Shown here one piece after another: positions 1 to 6,624 of a stretch of DNA of 7,975 bases. Each line of letters begins with the position of its first letter. Positions within the stretch are counted from its first letter, which is position 1. The stretch is from contig JAFALP010000412.1 of assembly GCA_019234175.1 (NCBI GenBank), positions 1 through 7,975 of the forward strand, written 5' to 3'. A program made the translations under genes and the position numbers. The notes below the pieces were generated by a model, which was given only the letters and a program-made list of their open reading frames with translations, searched no databases and had not been told where the DNA came from. The stretch is from Actinomycetota bacterium (GTDB taxonomy: Bacteria > Actinomycetota > Thermoleophilia > Gaiellales > Gaiellaceae).

Positions 1-1316
1 GCGCGCAGGCTGGCGACCCGGTCGGCGGCCTGCAGCTCGAGGCAGATCCTGCGGGTGGCGAAGAGGATCGCGAGGGGGATGACCCAGACCGCGGCGCGGT
101 AGGCGTCGACTTGGCGGACATAGTCGAGTCCGAACGAGACGTCGACGCGGTCGGCCGATCCGGCGAGGAAGACGACGAACACCCAGGACAGCAGCGCCGC
201 CCCGAAGGCGGTCCGCCACGGGTTGTCCCGCGGCCGCTGAAGCAGGTTGTGTGACGCGCGGTCGCGCGTCAGGCGGCGCTCGAGCGTCGGCCAGAGGTAG
301 AGCAGGCCGAAGACGACGCCGGGGAAGAGCACCCCGCCCCAGAACGGGTTCGGGATCAGCGTGTAGCCGTGGATGACGACGTCGAACCCCGGCATGAGGC
401 GAAGCGCGCCGATGAGCCAGCCGAGGTACCAGTCCGGCTGCGCCCCGTTCGTCGCGGAGTACGTGTGGTACGGGCCCCAGAGCCAGATCGGGTTGATCTG
501 CACGAGGCCGCCGAGCAGGAAGAGCACGGCTGCGGTCGCGAACATGAGGCCCAGCGAGCGCGGCGCCTGCCCGGGCCATGCTGGCACGCCGACGAGCCGT
601 CGCTCGGTCTCGCGCTTCTGCTTGAACTGCGTGTGATGGCGCAGCGCGACGAGCGTCAGGTGCAGGACGAGCAGCGTCGCGATGAGAGCCGGAAGCAGGA
701 AGACGTGCGCGATGTACATGCGCGGCCAGAGCGCCGCCTGTCCCGGGAAGTTGCCGTGGAAGAGGAGCGCCATGAGGTTCGCGCCGAAGAACGGGATCGA
801 CATCCCGACCGACCAGCCGATCGCGAGTCCCATCCCCGAGAGCAGGTCGTCCACCATCGAGTAGCCGAGGTAGGCCTCGAAGAGCGCGAGGCCGAGCATG
901 GTGACGCCGATGACGTACGTGAGCTCGCGCGGCTTGCGATACGCGCCCGTGAAGAAGACGCGGAACAGGTGGAGCACGATCGCTGCGATGAAGACGTCGG
1001 CGGCCCAGTGGTGTGTCTGACGGATGAGCAGGCCTGCCTTGACCGTCGTCGAGATGTTCACGACCGACGCGTACGCCTCGCTCATGTGCTGCCCGCGCAA
1101 GGGGGCGTACGGCCCGTGATAGACGATCTGATGCGTCGAGTCGACGAAGAAGAGCGTCAGGTATGTCCCGGTGGCGACGAGGACGATGAACGCGTAGAGC
1201 GCCACCTCGCCGAGCAGGAACGACCAGTGGTCGGGGAAGAGATAGCGGAGCGCCTTGCGGATGAACGGCGCAGTGCCGCTGCGCTGGTCGATCCAACGAA
1301 CGGCGGCGCGGATCAC
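1..1316 (-). CDS. qcrB: Cytochrome bc1 (bcc) complex cytochrome b subunit, partial (C-terminus beyond left edge)
   Basis: Cytochrome b of the menaquinol:cytochrome c oxidoreductase; it carries hemes bL and bH and the quinone sites in the membrane. I translated it by hand on the minus strand: 438 codons are open to the left edge with no stop. Family members are usually around 540 residues, so about 100 C-terminal residues are missing. Visible features: the actinobacterial FPDHWSFLLGE segment (27-37); heme ligands H102 and H116 (13 residues between) and H204 and H219 (14 between, as in b6-like and actinobacterial forms rather than mitochondrial b); and PDWY at 294-297 in place of PEWY, part of the quinol-oxidation site. 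A C-terminal extension past the b6/subunit IV core has begun (residues about 340-438). The GTG start at 1316 overlaps the qcrA stop as GTGA and has a GGAAGG ribosome site 7 bases upstream. It is the last of the visible minus-strand operon genes. Identity is very secure. Confidence 0.96.
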   Translation of the reverse strand, partial: MIRAAVRWIDQRSGTAPFIRKALRYLFPDHWSFLLGEVALYAFIVLVATGTYLTLFFVDSTHQIVYHGPYAPLRGQHMSEAYASVVNISTTVKAGLLIRQTHHWAADVFIAAIVLHLFRVFFTGAYRKPRELTYVIGVTMLGLALFEAYLGYSMVDDLLSGMGLAIGWSVGMSIPFFGANLMALLFHGNFPGQAALWPRMYIAHVFLLPALIATLLVLHLTLVALRHHTQFKQKRETERRLVGVPAWPGQAPRSLGLMFATAAVLFLLGGLVQINPIWLWGPYHTYSATNGAQPDWYLGWLIGALRLMPGFDVVIHGYTLIPNPFWGGVLFPGVVFGLLYLWPTLERRLTRDRASHNLLQRPRDNPWRTAFGAALLSWVFVVFLAGSADRVDVSFGLDYVRQVDAYRAAVWVIPLAILFATRRICLELQAADRVASLR

Positions 1317-2290
1317 GGGTTCGCCTTCCAGAGGCGCACGCCCCACCACGCCGGCCCGACCGGCCCGTCGAAGTTGCCCTTCGCGCGCAGGTCGCCGCGG
1401 GCGTCGATCTCGATCGGGAGCATCGGAAGCGGGCGCCCCGCCGGCCCGAACAGGACCGTTCCCCCGGTGGCGGGGTCGAACGTCGAGTAGTGACACGGGC
1501 ACACGAGCGCAGGCCGCGGCGCGTCGTGGAAGAGCGGCGTGCGGTACATGGCGATCGCACACCCCGCGTGCGTGCAGATCTTCGAGTAGGCGACGATGCC
1601 GCCCGCGTCGTAGCCGCGGAGCTTCGGCGGCAGCCTCAGGTCGCCCTTCGGCAGGCGGACGAGGATGAGCGGCGAGCCGAGCTCCTCGTCGTTCGCGCCC
1701 TCGGGGAAGGCGGTGTAGAAGTCCCGCTCGGCGATGTCGCCGGCGCGCCACGGGCGACCGTTCTCGTCGACGAGCCGGCGTCCACGCCGCCACGGCGTGC
1801 CGAGGTAGACGTTCGTCTCGAGGAACTGGCCGAGCGAGAGCACGGGTGTGAGCAGGGCGAGACCGAGCGTGCTGCCCGCGCCCGCCAGGCCGAGCTTCAG
1901 CAGGCGCCTGCGCGTCAGTTGGGCGCTCGGCTCCTCGAGCAGCTGCTCGACGCGCTGCTGGTCGACGAGGTGCTCCTGTGCCGGGTAGTCCTCTTCGAGC
2001 TCCTCGACGACGACGAGCTCGTGACCGCTGACGAGCAGCGCCGCGGCGATGAAGGCGAACGCGAGCCCGATCGCGAGGCCGAGCCAGCGCGTGCGCGGGT
2101 CGAGCGCGTAGACGACGATGAACCCGGCGGCGCATGCTGAGGCGGCGCCGAGCAGCGCGGCGACGACGAGCTCGGCGCGCGGGTTCGCAGGAGCCTCGGC
2201 GACGATGCGCCCGCGGCTCTCGCGAGGGCGTGCCAGCCGTCCGAGCAGCAGCACGGCGCCGGAGACGAGCAGGTCGCGGATCCGCCTCAC
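1313..2290 (-). CDS. qcrA: Ubiquinol/menaquinol-cytochrome c reductase Rieske iron-sulfur subunit
   Basis: Rieske 2Fe-2S protein of the bcc complex, 325 residues; it moves electrons from quinol at QcrB to QcrC. Cluster ligands are clear: CTHAGC (C239, H241, C244) and CPCH (C264, C266, H267). These are followed by the GPAGRPLP proline-rich stretch (282-289) typical of the cluster-binding fold. The N-terminal part has two membrane helices (about 41-61 and 69-88), a Glu/Asp-rich cytoplasmic segment (96-120), then a twin-arginine stretch (TRRRLLKLG, 126-134) before a third helix (about 133-153). That three-helix, Tat-dependent layout is the actinobacterial QcrA form rather than the single-helix proteobacterial one. 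The GTG start at 2290 overlaps the qcrC TGA stop (GTGA) and is preceded by AGAGG at 8 bases. The only plausible earlier starts lie inside qcrC. The fold and role are certain; Tat export is inferred from the motif. Confidence 0.95.
   Translation of the reverse strand: MRRIRDLLVSGAVLLLGRLARPRESRGRIVAEAPANPRAELVVAALLGAASACAAGFIVVYALDPRTRWLGLAIGLAFAFIAAALLVSGHELVVVEELEEDYPAQEHLVDQQRVEQLLEEPSAQLTRRRLLKLGLAGAGSTLGLALLTPVLSLGQFLETNVYLGTPWRRGRRLVDENGRPWRAGDIAERDFYTAFPEGANDEELGSPLILVRLPKGDLRLPPKLRGYDAGGIVAYSKICTHAGCAIAMYRTPLFHDAPRPALVCPCHYSTFDPATGGTVLFGPAGRPLPMLPIEIDARGDLRAKGNFDGPVGPAWWGVRLWKANP
1324..1329 (-). promoter_or_regulatory. Ribosome binding site for qcrB
   Basis: Minus-strand GGAAGG ends 7 bases before the GTG at 1316, inside the last codons of qcrA. 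It supports the GTG start that overlaps the qcrA stop. Confidence 0.6.
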
Positions 2291-2967
2291 GCCCGCAGCC
2301 TCTTTCCGGCGGCGAAGCAGACACCGAGAAGGACGACGATGGCGATGAACCACGTCACGAGGCCTTCGGGCACGGGGCCGATGTGCCCGATCGACCAGCC
2401 GCCGCTGTCGTCGGGATGCCGCGTGTATTCGACGTAGCGGATGATCGAGTCGAGCTGGCGATCGCTGATCGCGTGCTTCGTGAACCGCGGCATCACGTAC
2501 GGGCCGATGCGGACGGCTTCGGCGATCTGCACCGGCGTCGCGTCGCCGAGCGCCGGCGGCACCGCGCCCGTGACCAGGCCGCCCTCGGCGAGCACCTGGT
2601 GGCAGCCCGCGCAGTGGTCGGTGAAGAGCTGCATGCCGGCCGAGAGGTTCCCGCGCGCGGGCTGCGGCTTCGGCACGGCCGGCCCCTTGCCGAGCGACGC
2701 GACGTAGGCGACGAGCGCGCGGATCTGCGCCTCGCTGAAGGTGACGCGGGAGCGATGAGGCTGGACGCCGAGGTGGGCGAGCGGCATGTAGCCGGTGCGC
2801 ACGTAGAAGTCGGCGGCGAGCGCGCCGACGCCGCGGAGCGACGGCGCCTTCGACGTGTCGTGGCACTGCGCGCACTCCTGGCCGAAGAGGTGCTTTCCGC
2901 TCGTCGCGCCGGTCGCCACGAGCACGAGCGCCGCGAGCGCGGCGATGCCTGTCAGCCGCCGCGGCAC
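2287..2967 (-). CDS. qcrC: Diheme cytochrome c subunit of the bcc complex
   Basis: Membrane-anchored diheme cytochrome c (226 residues) that takes electrons from the Rieske protein and hands them to the oxidase; it replaces cytochrome c1. It has an N-terminal signal or anchor helix (about 5-22). The first cytochrome c domain has CAQCH (C32, C35, H36) with probable axial Met61 in GYMPL. The second has CAGCH (C119, C122, H123) with probable axial Met159 in YVMPRF. The C-terminal anchor helix (about 203-221) follows the sequence GPVPEGLVTWF, typical of actinobacterial QcrC. I chose the GTG at 2967 because it gives a full signal sequence directly before the first heme motif and has GGCGGA upstream. 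This start overlaps the upstream 124-residue gene by 16 bases. The open frame continues further upstream, but that part is a shadow of the neighbouring gene. Identity is secure; the exact start is likely but not proven. Confidence 0.93.
   Translation of the reverse strand: MPRRLTGIAALAALVLVATGATSGKHLFGQECAQCHDTSKAPSLRGVGALAADFYVRTGYMPLAHLGVQPHRSRVTFSEAQIRALVAYVASLGKGPAVPKPQPARGNLSAGMQLFTDHCAGCHQVLAEGGLVTGAVPPALGDATPVQIAEAVRIGPYVMPRFTKHAISDRQLDSIIRYVEYTRHPDDSGGWSIGHIGPVPEGLVTWFIAIVVLLGVCFAAGKRLRA
2299..2303 (-). promoter_or_regulatory. Ribosome binding site for qcrA
   Basis: Minus-strand AGAGG ends 8 bases before the GTG at 2290, inside the last codons of qcrC. It supports the GTGA stop/start overlap as the real qcrA start. 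Confidence 0.5.
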
Positions 2968-3326
2968 AGATCCGCCACCGTCGAGCCGATGCCGTCGAGG
3001 ACCATGATCGAGAGAAAGAGGAGATTCGCGACGAGGGCCGCGCTCGCGAGGAAGTGCAGACGGCCGTCGGGCGGCGGGTCGTCCTCCTCCGTCCCGCGCG
3101 TGCGCAGGAACACGACCGCGGCCGCCGCCTCGGCGCCGAGGACGACGAGGACGCCGACCGAGAGCATGGACAGCTGCCAGGTCGTGTTGGCGATGCCCCA
3201 GTGCATGCCGCCGGCGCCGCACTCCGCCTGCGTCACCCCGAAGCCGACCACGTGCTGCGCCGCCCAGGTCAGCGGCGCGGCGACGAGCCCGACCCACTGC
3301 AGCATGCCGAGGCGCCGCAGGCTCAT
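2952..3326 (-). CDS. Small three-helix membrane protein of the oxidase/bcc operon, function unknown
   Basis: I do not recognise a named family. The protein has 124 residues with three predicted helices (about 8-29, 51-74, 91-111). By the positive-inside rule the N-terminus (MSLRR) and the acidic, proline-containing loop (about 75-90) lie in the cytoplasm. That places the first loop (30-50) and the C-terminal tail outside. Both cysteines fall on that outer side: C36 in the loop and C121 four residues from the end. H25 lies in helix 1 (WAAQHVVG) and H42 in the outer loop. These residues could form a disulfide or bind a metal, but that is inference. The ATG at 3326 overlaps the ctaD stop as ATGA, and its end overlaps qcrC by 16 bases. 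The position between oxidase and bcc genes suggests an accessory or bridging subunit, or an assembly helper. The frame is supported by these tight couplings and by its membrane-protein composition; the role is a guess. Confidence 0.8.
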   Translation of the reverse strand: MSLRRLGMLQWVGLVAAPLTWAAQHVVGFGVTQAECGAGGMHWGIANTTWQLSMLSVGVLVVLGAEAAAAVVFLRTRGTEEDDPPPDGRLHFLASAALVANLLFLSIMVLDGIGSTVADLCRGG

Positions 3327-5692
3327 ACGCGCGCCGAGAGGATCGTTCCCGTCACCGCCAGGGTGAGAACGGCGACGGCGACCCAGTAGTAGCGGACGAG
3401 GCGCAGGCCGACGTCGCTCCAGCGCAGGAGCAGCCACAGGTCGAAGAGGAGGCCGACGGCCACGTGCGCGTGGTCGGCGCCGAGGAGGATGTAGTAGATG
3501 GAGCCGTATGCGTTCGTCTGCGGCGTGAAGGCGTGCAGACGGCCGGCGAAGTCGTGCACGGAGTACGCGAAGTACCCGGCCTGCACGACGAGCGCGACGA
3601 GCAGGCCGAGCCTGCTGCCGAGCCACAGCGGCACGACGCTCGCGGCCAGCACGAGCGCGAGCACGAGCGGCGAGAGGACGCTCGGCTTCGCGATGTCCCC
3701 GAGCGGCCAGTGCGAGTTTGTGAAGCGGAGGTAGAAGTACGTGCCGATCAGGCAGCCGAAGAGCGTCGCCTCGGCGGCGATGAACGTCGTCATGCCCCAC
3801 CACGCCGTCGGGCGCGGCGAGGTCACCGTCGCGCGCGGCCCGTCCCAGTGCCACGCGGCGAGGACGATCGCGCACAGGCCGAGCGCGATGCCCGCCATGG
3901 CGAACTTCTCCACGACGAGGAGCGCGAACACGACCGTCAGGCCGAGCCCGAGGAGGATCGGCCACGGCGACTCGTGCGGCATCCGCATCACCTCGGCCAG
4001 GTAGCCGTCCGCCGGCGTCGTCGACGGCTGCTCGTGGTCGACGTCGAGGGCGAGCCCGCCGGCCGGCACGTCCCAGTTGGGGTACGCGCTCGACACCTGC
4101 GGGATGACCGCGAAGTTGTAGCCGGGCGGCGGCGAGGGGACCGTCCACTCGAGCGTGGGCGCGCGCCAGGGGTCGATGCCGACGCGCTCGCCGCGGAACC
4201 AGCTGACGACGAGGTTCCCGAACAGCACGAGGATCCCGGCGAGGGTGACGAAGCCGCCGATCGTCTCGATGAGGTTGTACGTCCCCCACCCCAGCCCGCC
4301 CGGATACGTGTACACGCGCCGCGGCATCCCCTCGAGCCCGACGATGTGCATGGGGAAGAAGAGGAGGTTCGTCCCGACGAAGATGATCCAGAAGCTGATC
4401 TGGCCCGGCAGCTCGAAGTACATCCGTCCGGTGAGCTTCGGGAACCAGTAGTACATCCCGCCGAAGATCGGGAAGACGGCCGCGCCGAAGATGATGTAGT
4501 GGAAGTGCGCGATGACGAAGTACGTGTCCGTCATCTGCTGGTCGAAGGGGATGGCGACGAACATGATCCCCGTCAGGCCGCCGATGACGAAGAAGAGGAT
4601 GAACCCGACGATGAACAGGAGCGGCGTCTTGAAGCGCGCCGATCCGGTGAAGATCGTCATGCACCACGCGAAGACCTGGATCGTGCTCGGGATGACGACG
4701 AGCGCCGATGCCGCTGCGAAGAACGTGAGCGTCGTCGTCGGCAGGCCGGTGGCGAACATGTGGTGGGCCCACACGCCGAACCCGATGAAGACGACGAGCA
4801 GCTCGGCGATCGCGACGAGCGGGAACGCGACGACTCGGCGCTGCGTGAACGCGGGGATGATCGACGTCGCGATCCCGAACGCGGGGACGATGAGGATGTA
4901 CACCTCCGGGTGCCCGAAGATCCAGAAGAGGTGCTGCCAGAGCAGCGCGGAGCCGCCCTTGGCGACGTCGAAGATGTGTGTGCCGATGCGCCGGTCGAGA
5001 TAGAGGAAGACCGTGTCCGCCGTCAGCGCCGGCAGCGCGAACAGCAGGCCGAACGACGCCGCGAGGAACGCGAAGCAGAAGAGCGGCATCCGGTTCAGCG
5101 ACATCCCCGGCGCGCGCAGCTTCAGGATCGTGACGATGAAGTTCGACGCCGCGATCGACGAGGAGATCCCGTTGAGGATGATCGCGAGGCAGTAGAAGTC
5201 GATGTTGCGGCCGGGCGAGTACTGCCGCGACGCGAGCGGGACGTAGTCGAACCAGCCGGCGTCGGGCGCCGAGTGGAGCGCGAAGCTGGTGTAGAGGAGG
5301 ATCCCGGAGCCGAGGAAGATCCAGAAGCTGAGCGCGTTCAGGCGCGGGAACGCCATGTCGCGCGCGCCGATCATGAGCGGGACGAGGTAGTTCCCGAACG
5401 CGCCCGTCGACATCGGGATGATGAAGAAGAAGATCATCGTGATCCCGTGCAGGGTGAAGAGCTGGTCATAGGTCTCGGGCCCGACGAGGTGGTTGTTCGG
5501 GACGGCGAGCTGCGTGCGCATCGTCAGCGCCTCCGCGCCGCCTGCCCCGAAGAGGACGAGCGTCGTCCAGAAGTAGAGAAGGCCGATGCGCTTGTGGTCC
5601 GTGGTCGTCAGCCAGCCGAGCAGGCCGGGGCGCTCGGCCCACTGGCGTTCGAGCAGCTGCTCCCGCTCGGGAAGGGGCGTGACGACGGCCAT
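3323..5692 (-). CDS. ctaD: Cytochrome c oxidase subunit I fused to subunit III (heme-copper oxidase, A1-type)
   Basis: Catalytic subunit of an aa3/caa3-type oxidase that reduces O2 to water and pumps protons; 789 residues. Subunit I part (about 1-505): low-spin heme a ligands H82 (LHGITM) and H398; CuB ligands H261 (GHPEVY), H310 and H311; cross-linking Tyr265; heme a3 ligand H396 (HFHYI). Glu263 of GHPEVY and Asp112 (ARDMAFPR) fit the D channel, and Lys355 (FKTP) the K channel, so it is A1-type. After a linker come two extra helices (about 576-615). These are followed by a five-helix subunit III part (about 629-789) beginning PTAWWGMTTFIAAE, with Glu641 at the position of the conserved subunit III glutamate. 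The ATG at 5692 overlaps the coxB stop as TGATG, with GAGG 11 bases upstream. An open frame continues upstream but is a coxB shadow. No separate ctaE gene is present. Subunit I is certain and the subunit III fusion very likely; the two extra helices are unassigned. Confidence 0.96.
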   Translation of the reverse strand: MAVVTPLPEREQLLERQWAERPGLLGWLTTTDHKRIGLLYFWTTLVLFGAGGAEALTMRTQLAVPNNHLVGPETYDQLFTLHGITMIFFFIIPMSTGAFGNYLVPLMIGARDMAFPRLNALSFWIFLGSGILLYTSFALHSAPDAGWFDYVPLASRQYSPGRNIDFYCLAIILNGISSSIAASNFIVTILKLRAPGMSLNRMPLFCFAFLAASFGLLFALPALTADTVFLYLDRRIGTHIFDVAKGGSALLWQHLFWIFGHPEVYILIVPAFGIATSIIPAFTQRRVVAFPLVAIAELLVVFIGFGVWAHHMFATGLPTTTLTFFAAASALVVIPSTIQVFAWCMTIFTGSARFKTPLLFIVGFILFFVIGGLTGIMFVAIPFDQQMTDTYFVIAHFHYIIFGAAVFPIFGGMYYWFPKLTGRMYFELPGQISFWIIFVGTNLLFFPMHIVGLEGMPRRVYTYPGGLGWGTYNLIETIGGFVTLAGILVLFGNLVVSWFRGERVGIDPWRAPTLEWTVPSPPPGYNFAVIPQVSSAYPNWDVPAGGLALDVDHEQPSTTPADGYLAEVMRMPHESPWPILLGLGLTVVFALLVVEKFAMAGIALGLCAIVLAAWHWDGPRATVTSPRPTAWWGMTTFIAAEATLFGCLIGTYFYLRFTNSHWPLGDIAKPSVLSPLVLALVLAASVVPLWLGSRLGLLVALVVQAGYFAYSVHDFAGRLHAFTPQTNAYGSIYYILLGADHAHVAVGLLFDLWLLLRWSDVGLRLVRYYWVAVAVLTLAVTGTILSARV

Positions 5693-6624
5693 CAGCGCAG
5701 CGTCCTCAGGTAGGCGACGAGCTCGGCGAGGCGCCGGCCGCCGATGGCGATGTCCACCATCTTGTTCCCCGGCTTGATCTGCTGGTTCCGCGTGATCCAG
5801 GCGGCGAGGTTCGCACTCGTGTTCGGAAGCGTGAGGGCGGCGATCGTCGCGCGCGACATGAGATGCGTCAGGTCGGGTCCGGTCGTCCCGCTTGCGCTCG
5901 TGCCGCGGATCGTGTGGCACTGCGTGCAGCTGTTGGAGAAGAAGATCCGCGCGCCCGGCGATGTGGACGGCGTGGCGTGCCGCTTCTGGTGCGCGAGCCA
6001 CGTCCGGTACGCGGCCGCCGGCTGCGCGTAGACGTCGAGCGCCATGTGCGCGTGCTGCACGCCGCAGTACTCCGCGCACTGGCCGCGGTACACGCCTGCC
6101 TTCTCGGCGTCGAGCTCGATCTCGTTGACCTGGCCCGGGATCGTGTCGATCTTCCGGTTCAGCTCCGGCACCCAGAAGCTGTGGATGACGTCGGCCGTCG
6201 TCGCCTCGAGCAGCACGGGCGTGTCGGTCGGAATGTGGATCTCGTTGGCGGTGACGACGCCGGTGCCGGGATAGCGCACCTCCCACCACCACTGCCGCCC
6301 GATGACCTGGACGGTCATCGCCGTCTTCGTCGCCGCCGGCGCCTGCGTCGTCCGGATGACGAACACGTCCGCGACGAAGAAGAGCGTGGCGATGACGGCG
6401 ATCGGAAGCGCCACGCCGAGCGTGACGACGATCCAGGTGCTGACCGCCTCTCCCGGTGTCTGGCCTTCCGTGTCCCGACCGATGCCGCGACGGTTCCGCC
6501 GGATCCAGGCGAACACGAGCAGGCAGGCGATCAGCAGGAAGCCGAGCCAGGCGCCGCCCAGCATCCACCACCACAGGCTGGCGATGTCACGCGCCTGGTG
6601 GCTGGCGGGGGAAAGGGAGTTCAA
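5692..6624 (-). CDS. coxB: Cytochrome c oxidase subunit II with C-terminal cytochrome c domain (caa3-type)
   Basis: Electron-entry subunit of the oxidase, 310 residues. Two membrane helices (about 21-41 and 63-90) precede an outer cupredoxin domain with a full CuA site: H148, C183, E185, C187, H191 and M194 (CAEYCGVQHAHM). The aromatic QWWWEVRYPG region (111-120), which channels electrons from CuA, is present. A C-terminal cytochrome c domain (about 222-310) has CTQCH (C233, C236, H237) and probable axial Met289 in IKPGNKM; the usual Pro after that Met is Val. The inferred start is TTG at 6624. It keeps the PASHQARDIASLWW stretch that aligns with the region before helix 1 in relatives; a TAG lies five codons upstream, and no good ribosome site is visible. 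The next start, ATG at 6564, would cut off that stretch. No cleavable signal peptide or lipobox cysteine is seen. Function is certain; the start is moderately sure. Confidence 0.94.
   Translation of the reverse strand: MNSLSPASHQARDIASLWWWMLGGAWLGFLLIACLLVFAWIRRNRRGIGRDTEGQTPGEAVSTWIVVTLGVALPIAVIATLFFVADVFVIRTTQAPAATKTAMTVQVIGRQWWWEVRYPGTGVVTANEIHIPTDTPVLLEATTADVIHSFWVPELNRKIDTIPGQVNEIELDAEKAGVYRGQCAEYCGVQHAHMALDVYAQPAAAYRTWLAHQKRHATPSTSPGARIFFSNSCTQCHTIRGTSASGTTGPDLTHLMSRATIAALTLPNTSANLAAWITRNQQIKPGNKMVDIAIGGRRLAELVAYLRTLR
5704..5707 (-). promoter_or_regulatory. Probable ribosome binding site for ctaD
   Basis: Minus-strand GAGG lies 11 bases before the ATG at 5692, inside the end of coxB. 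The spacing is a little long, so coupling through the TGATG stop/start overlap may matter more. Confidence 0.35.
6611..6619 (+). promoter_or_regulatory. Ribosome binding site for ctaG
   Basis: A purine-rich GAAAGGGAG lies 4 bases before the ATG at 6624 (7 bases if AAAGG is the pairing core). It is the clearest ribosome site in the divergent region and decides the ctaG start over the later ATG at 6675. It sits inside the first codons of coxB on the other strand. Confidence 0.6.

Noticed and set aside
369..1490. 373-codon plus-strand open frame opposite qcrB
   Set aside because: Charged, low-complexity antisense product overlapping a well-supported cytochrome b; no ribosome site or recognisable domain.
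2134..3366. 410-codon plus-strand open frame opposite qcrC and its neighbours
   Set aside because: Arg/Ala-rich antisense frame crossing several real gene boundaries; no fold or motif visible.
3464..5713. 749-codon open frame on the plus strand opposite the oxidase subunit I/III gene
   Set aside because: It is antisense to a gene with every expected ligand. The translation is a run of Arg, Asp, Glu and Ala with no hydrophobic core or motif, as expected from the reverse of a G+C-rich gene with strong third-position bias.
5693..6574. Upstream extension of the oxidase subunit I frame
   Set aside because: The frame is open, but its translation before the ATG at 5692 is a charged shadow of coxB; the subunit I homology begins after that ATG.
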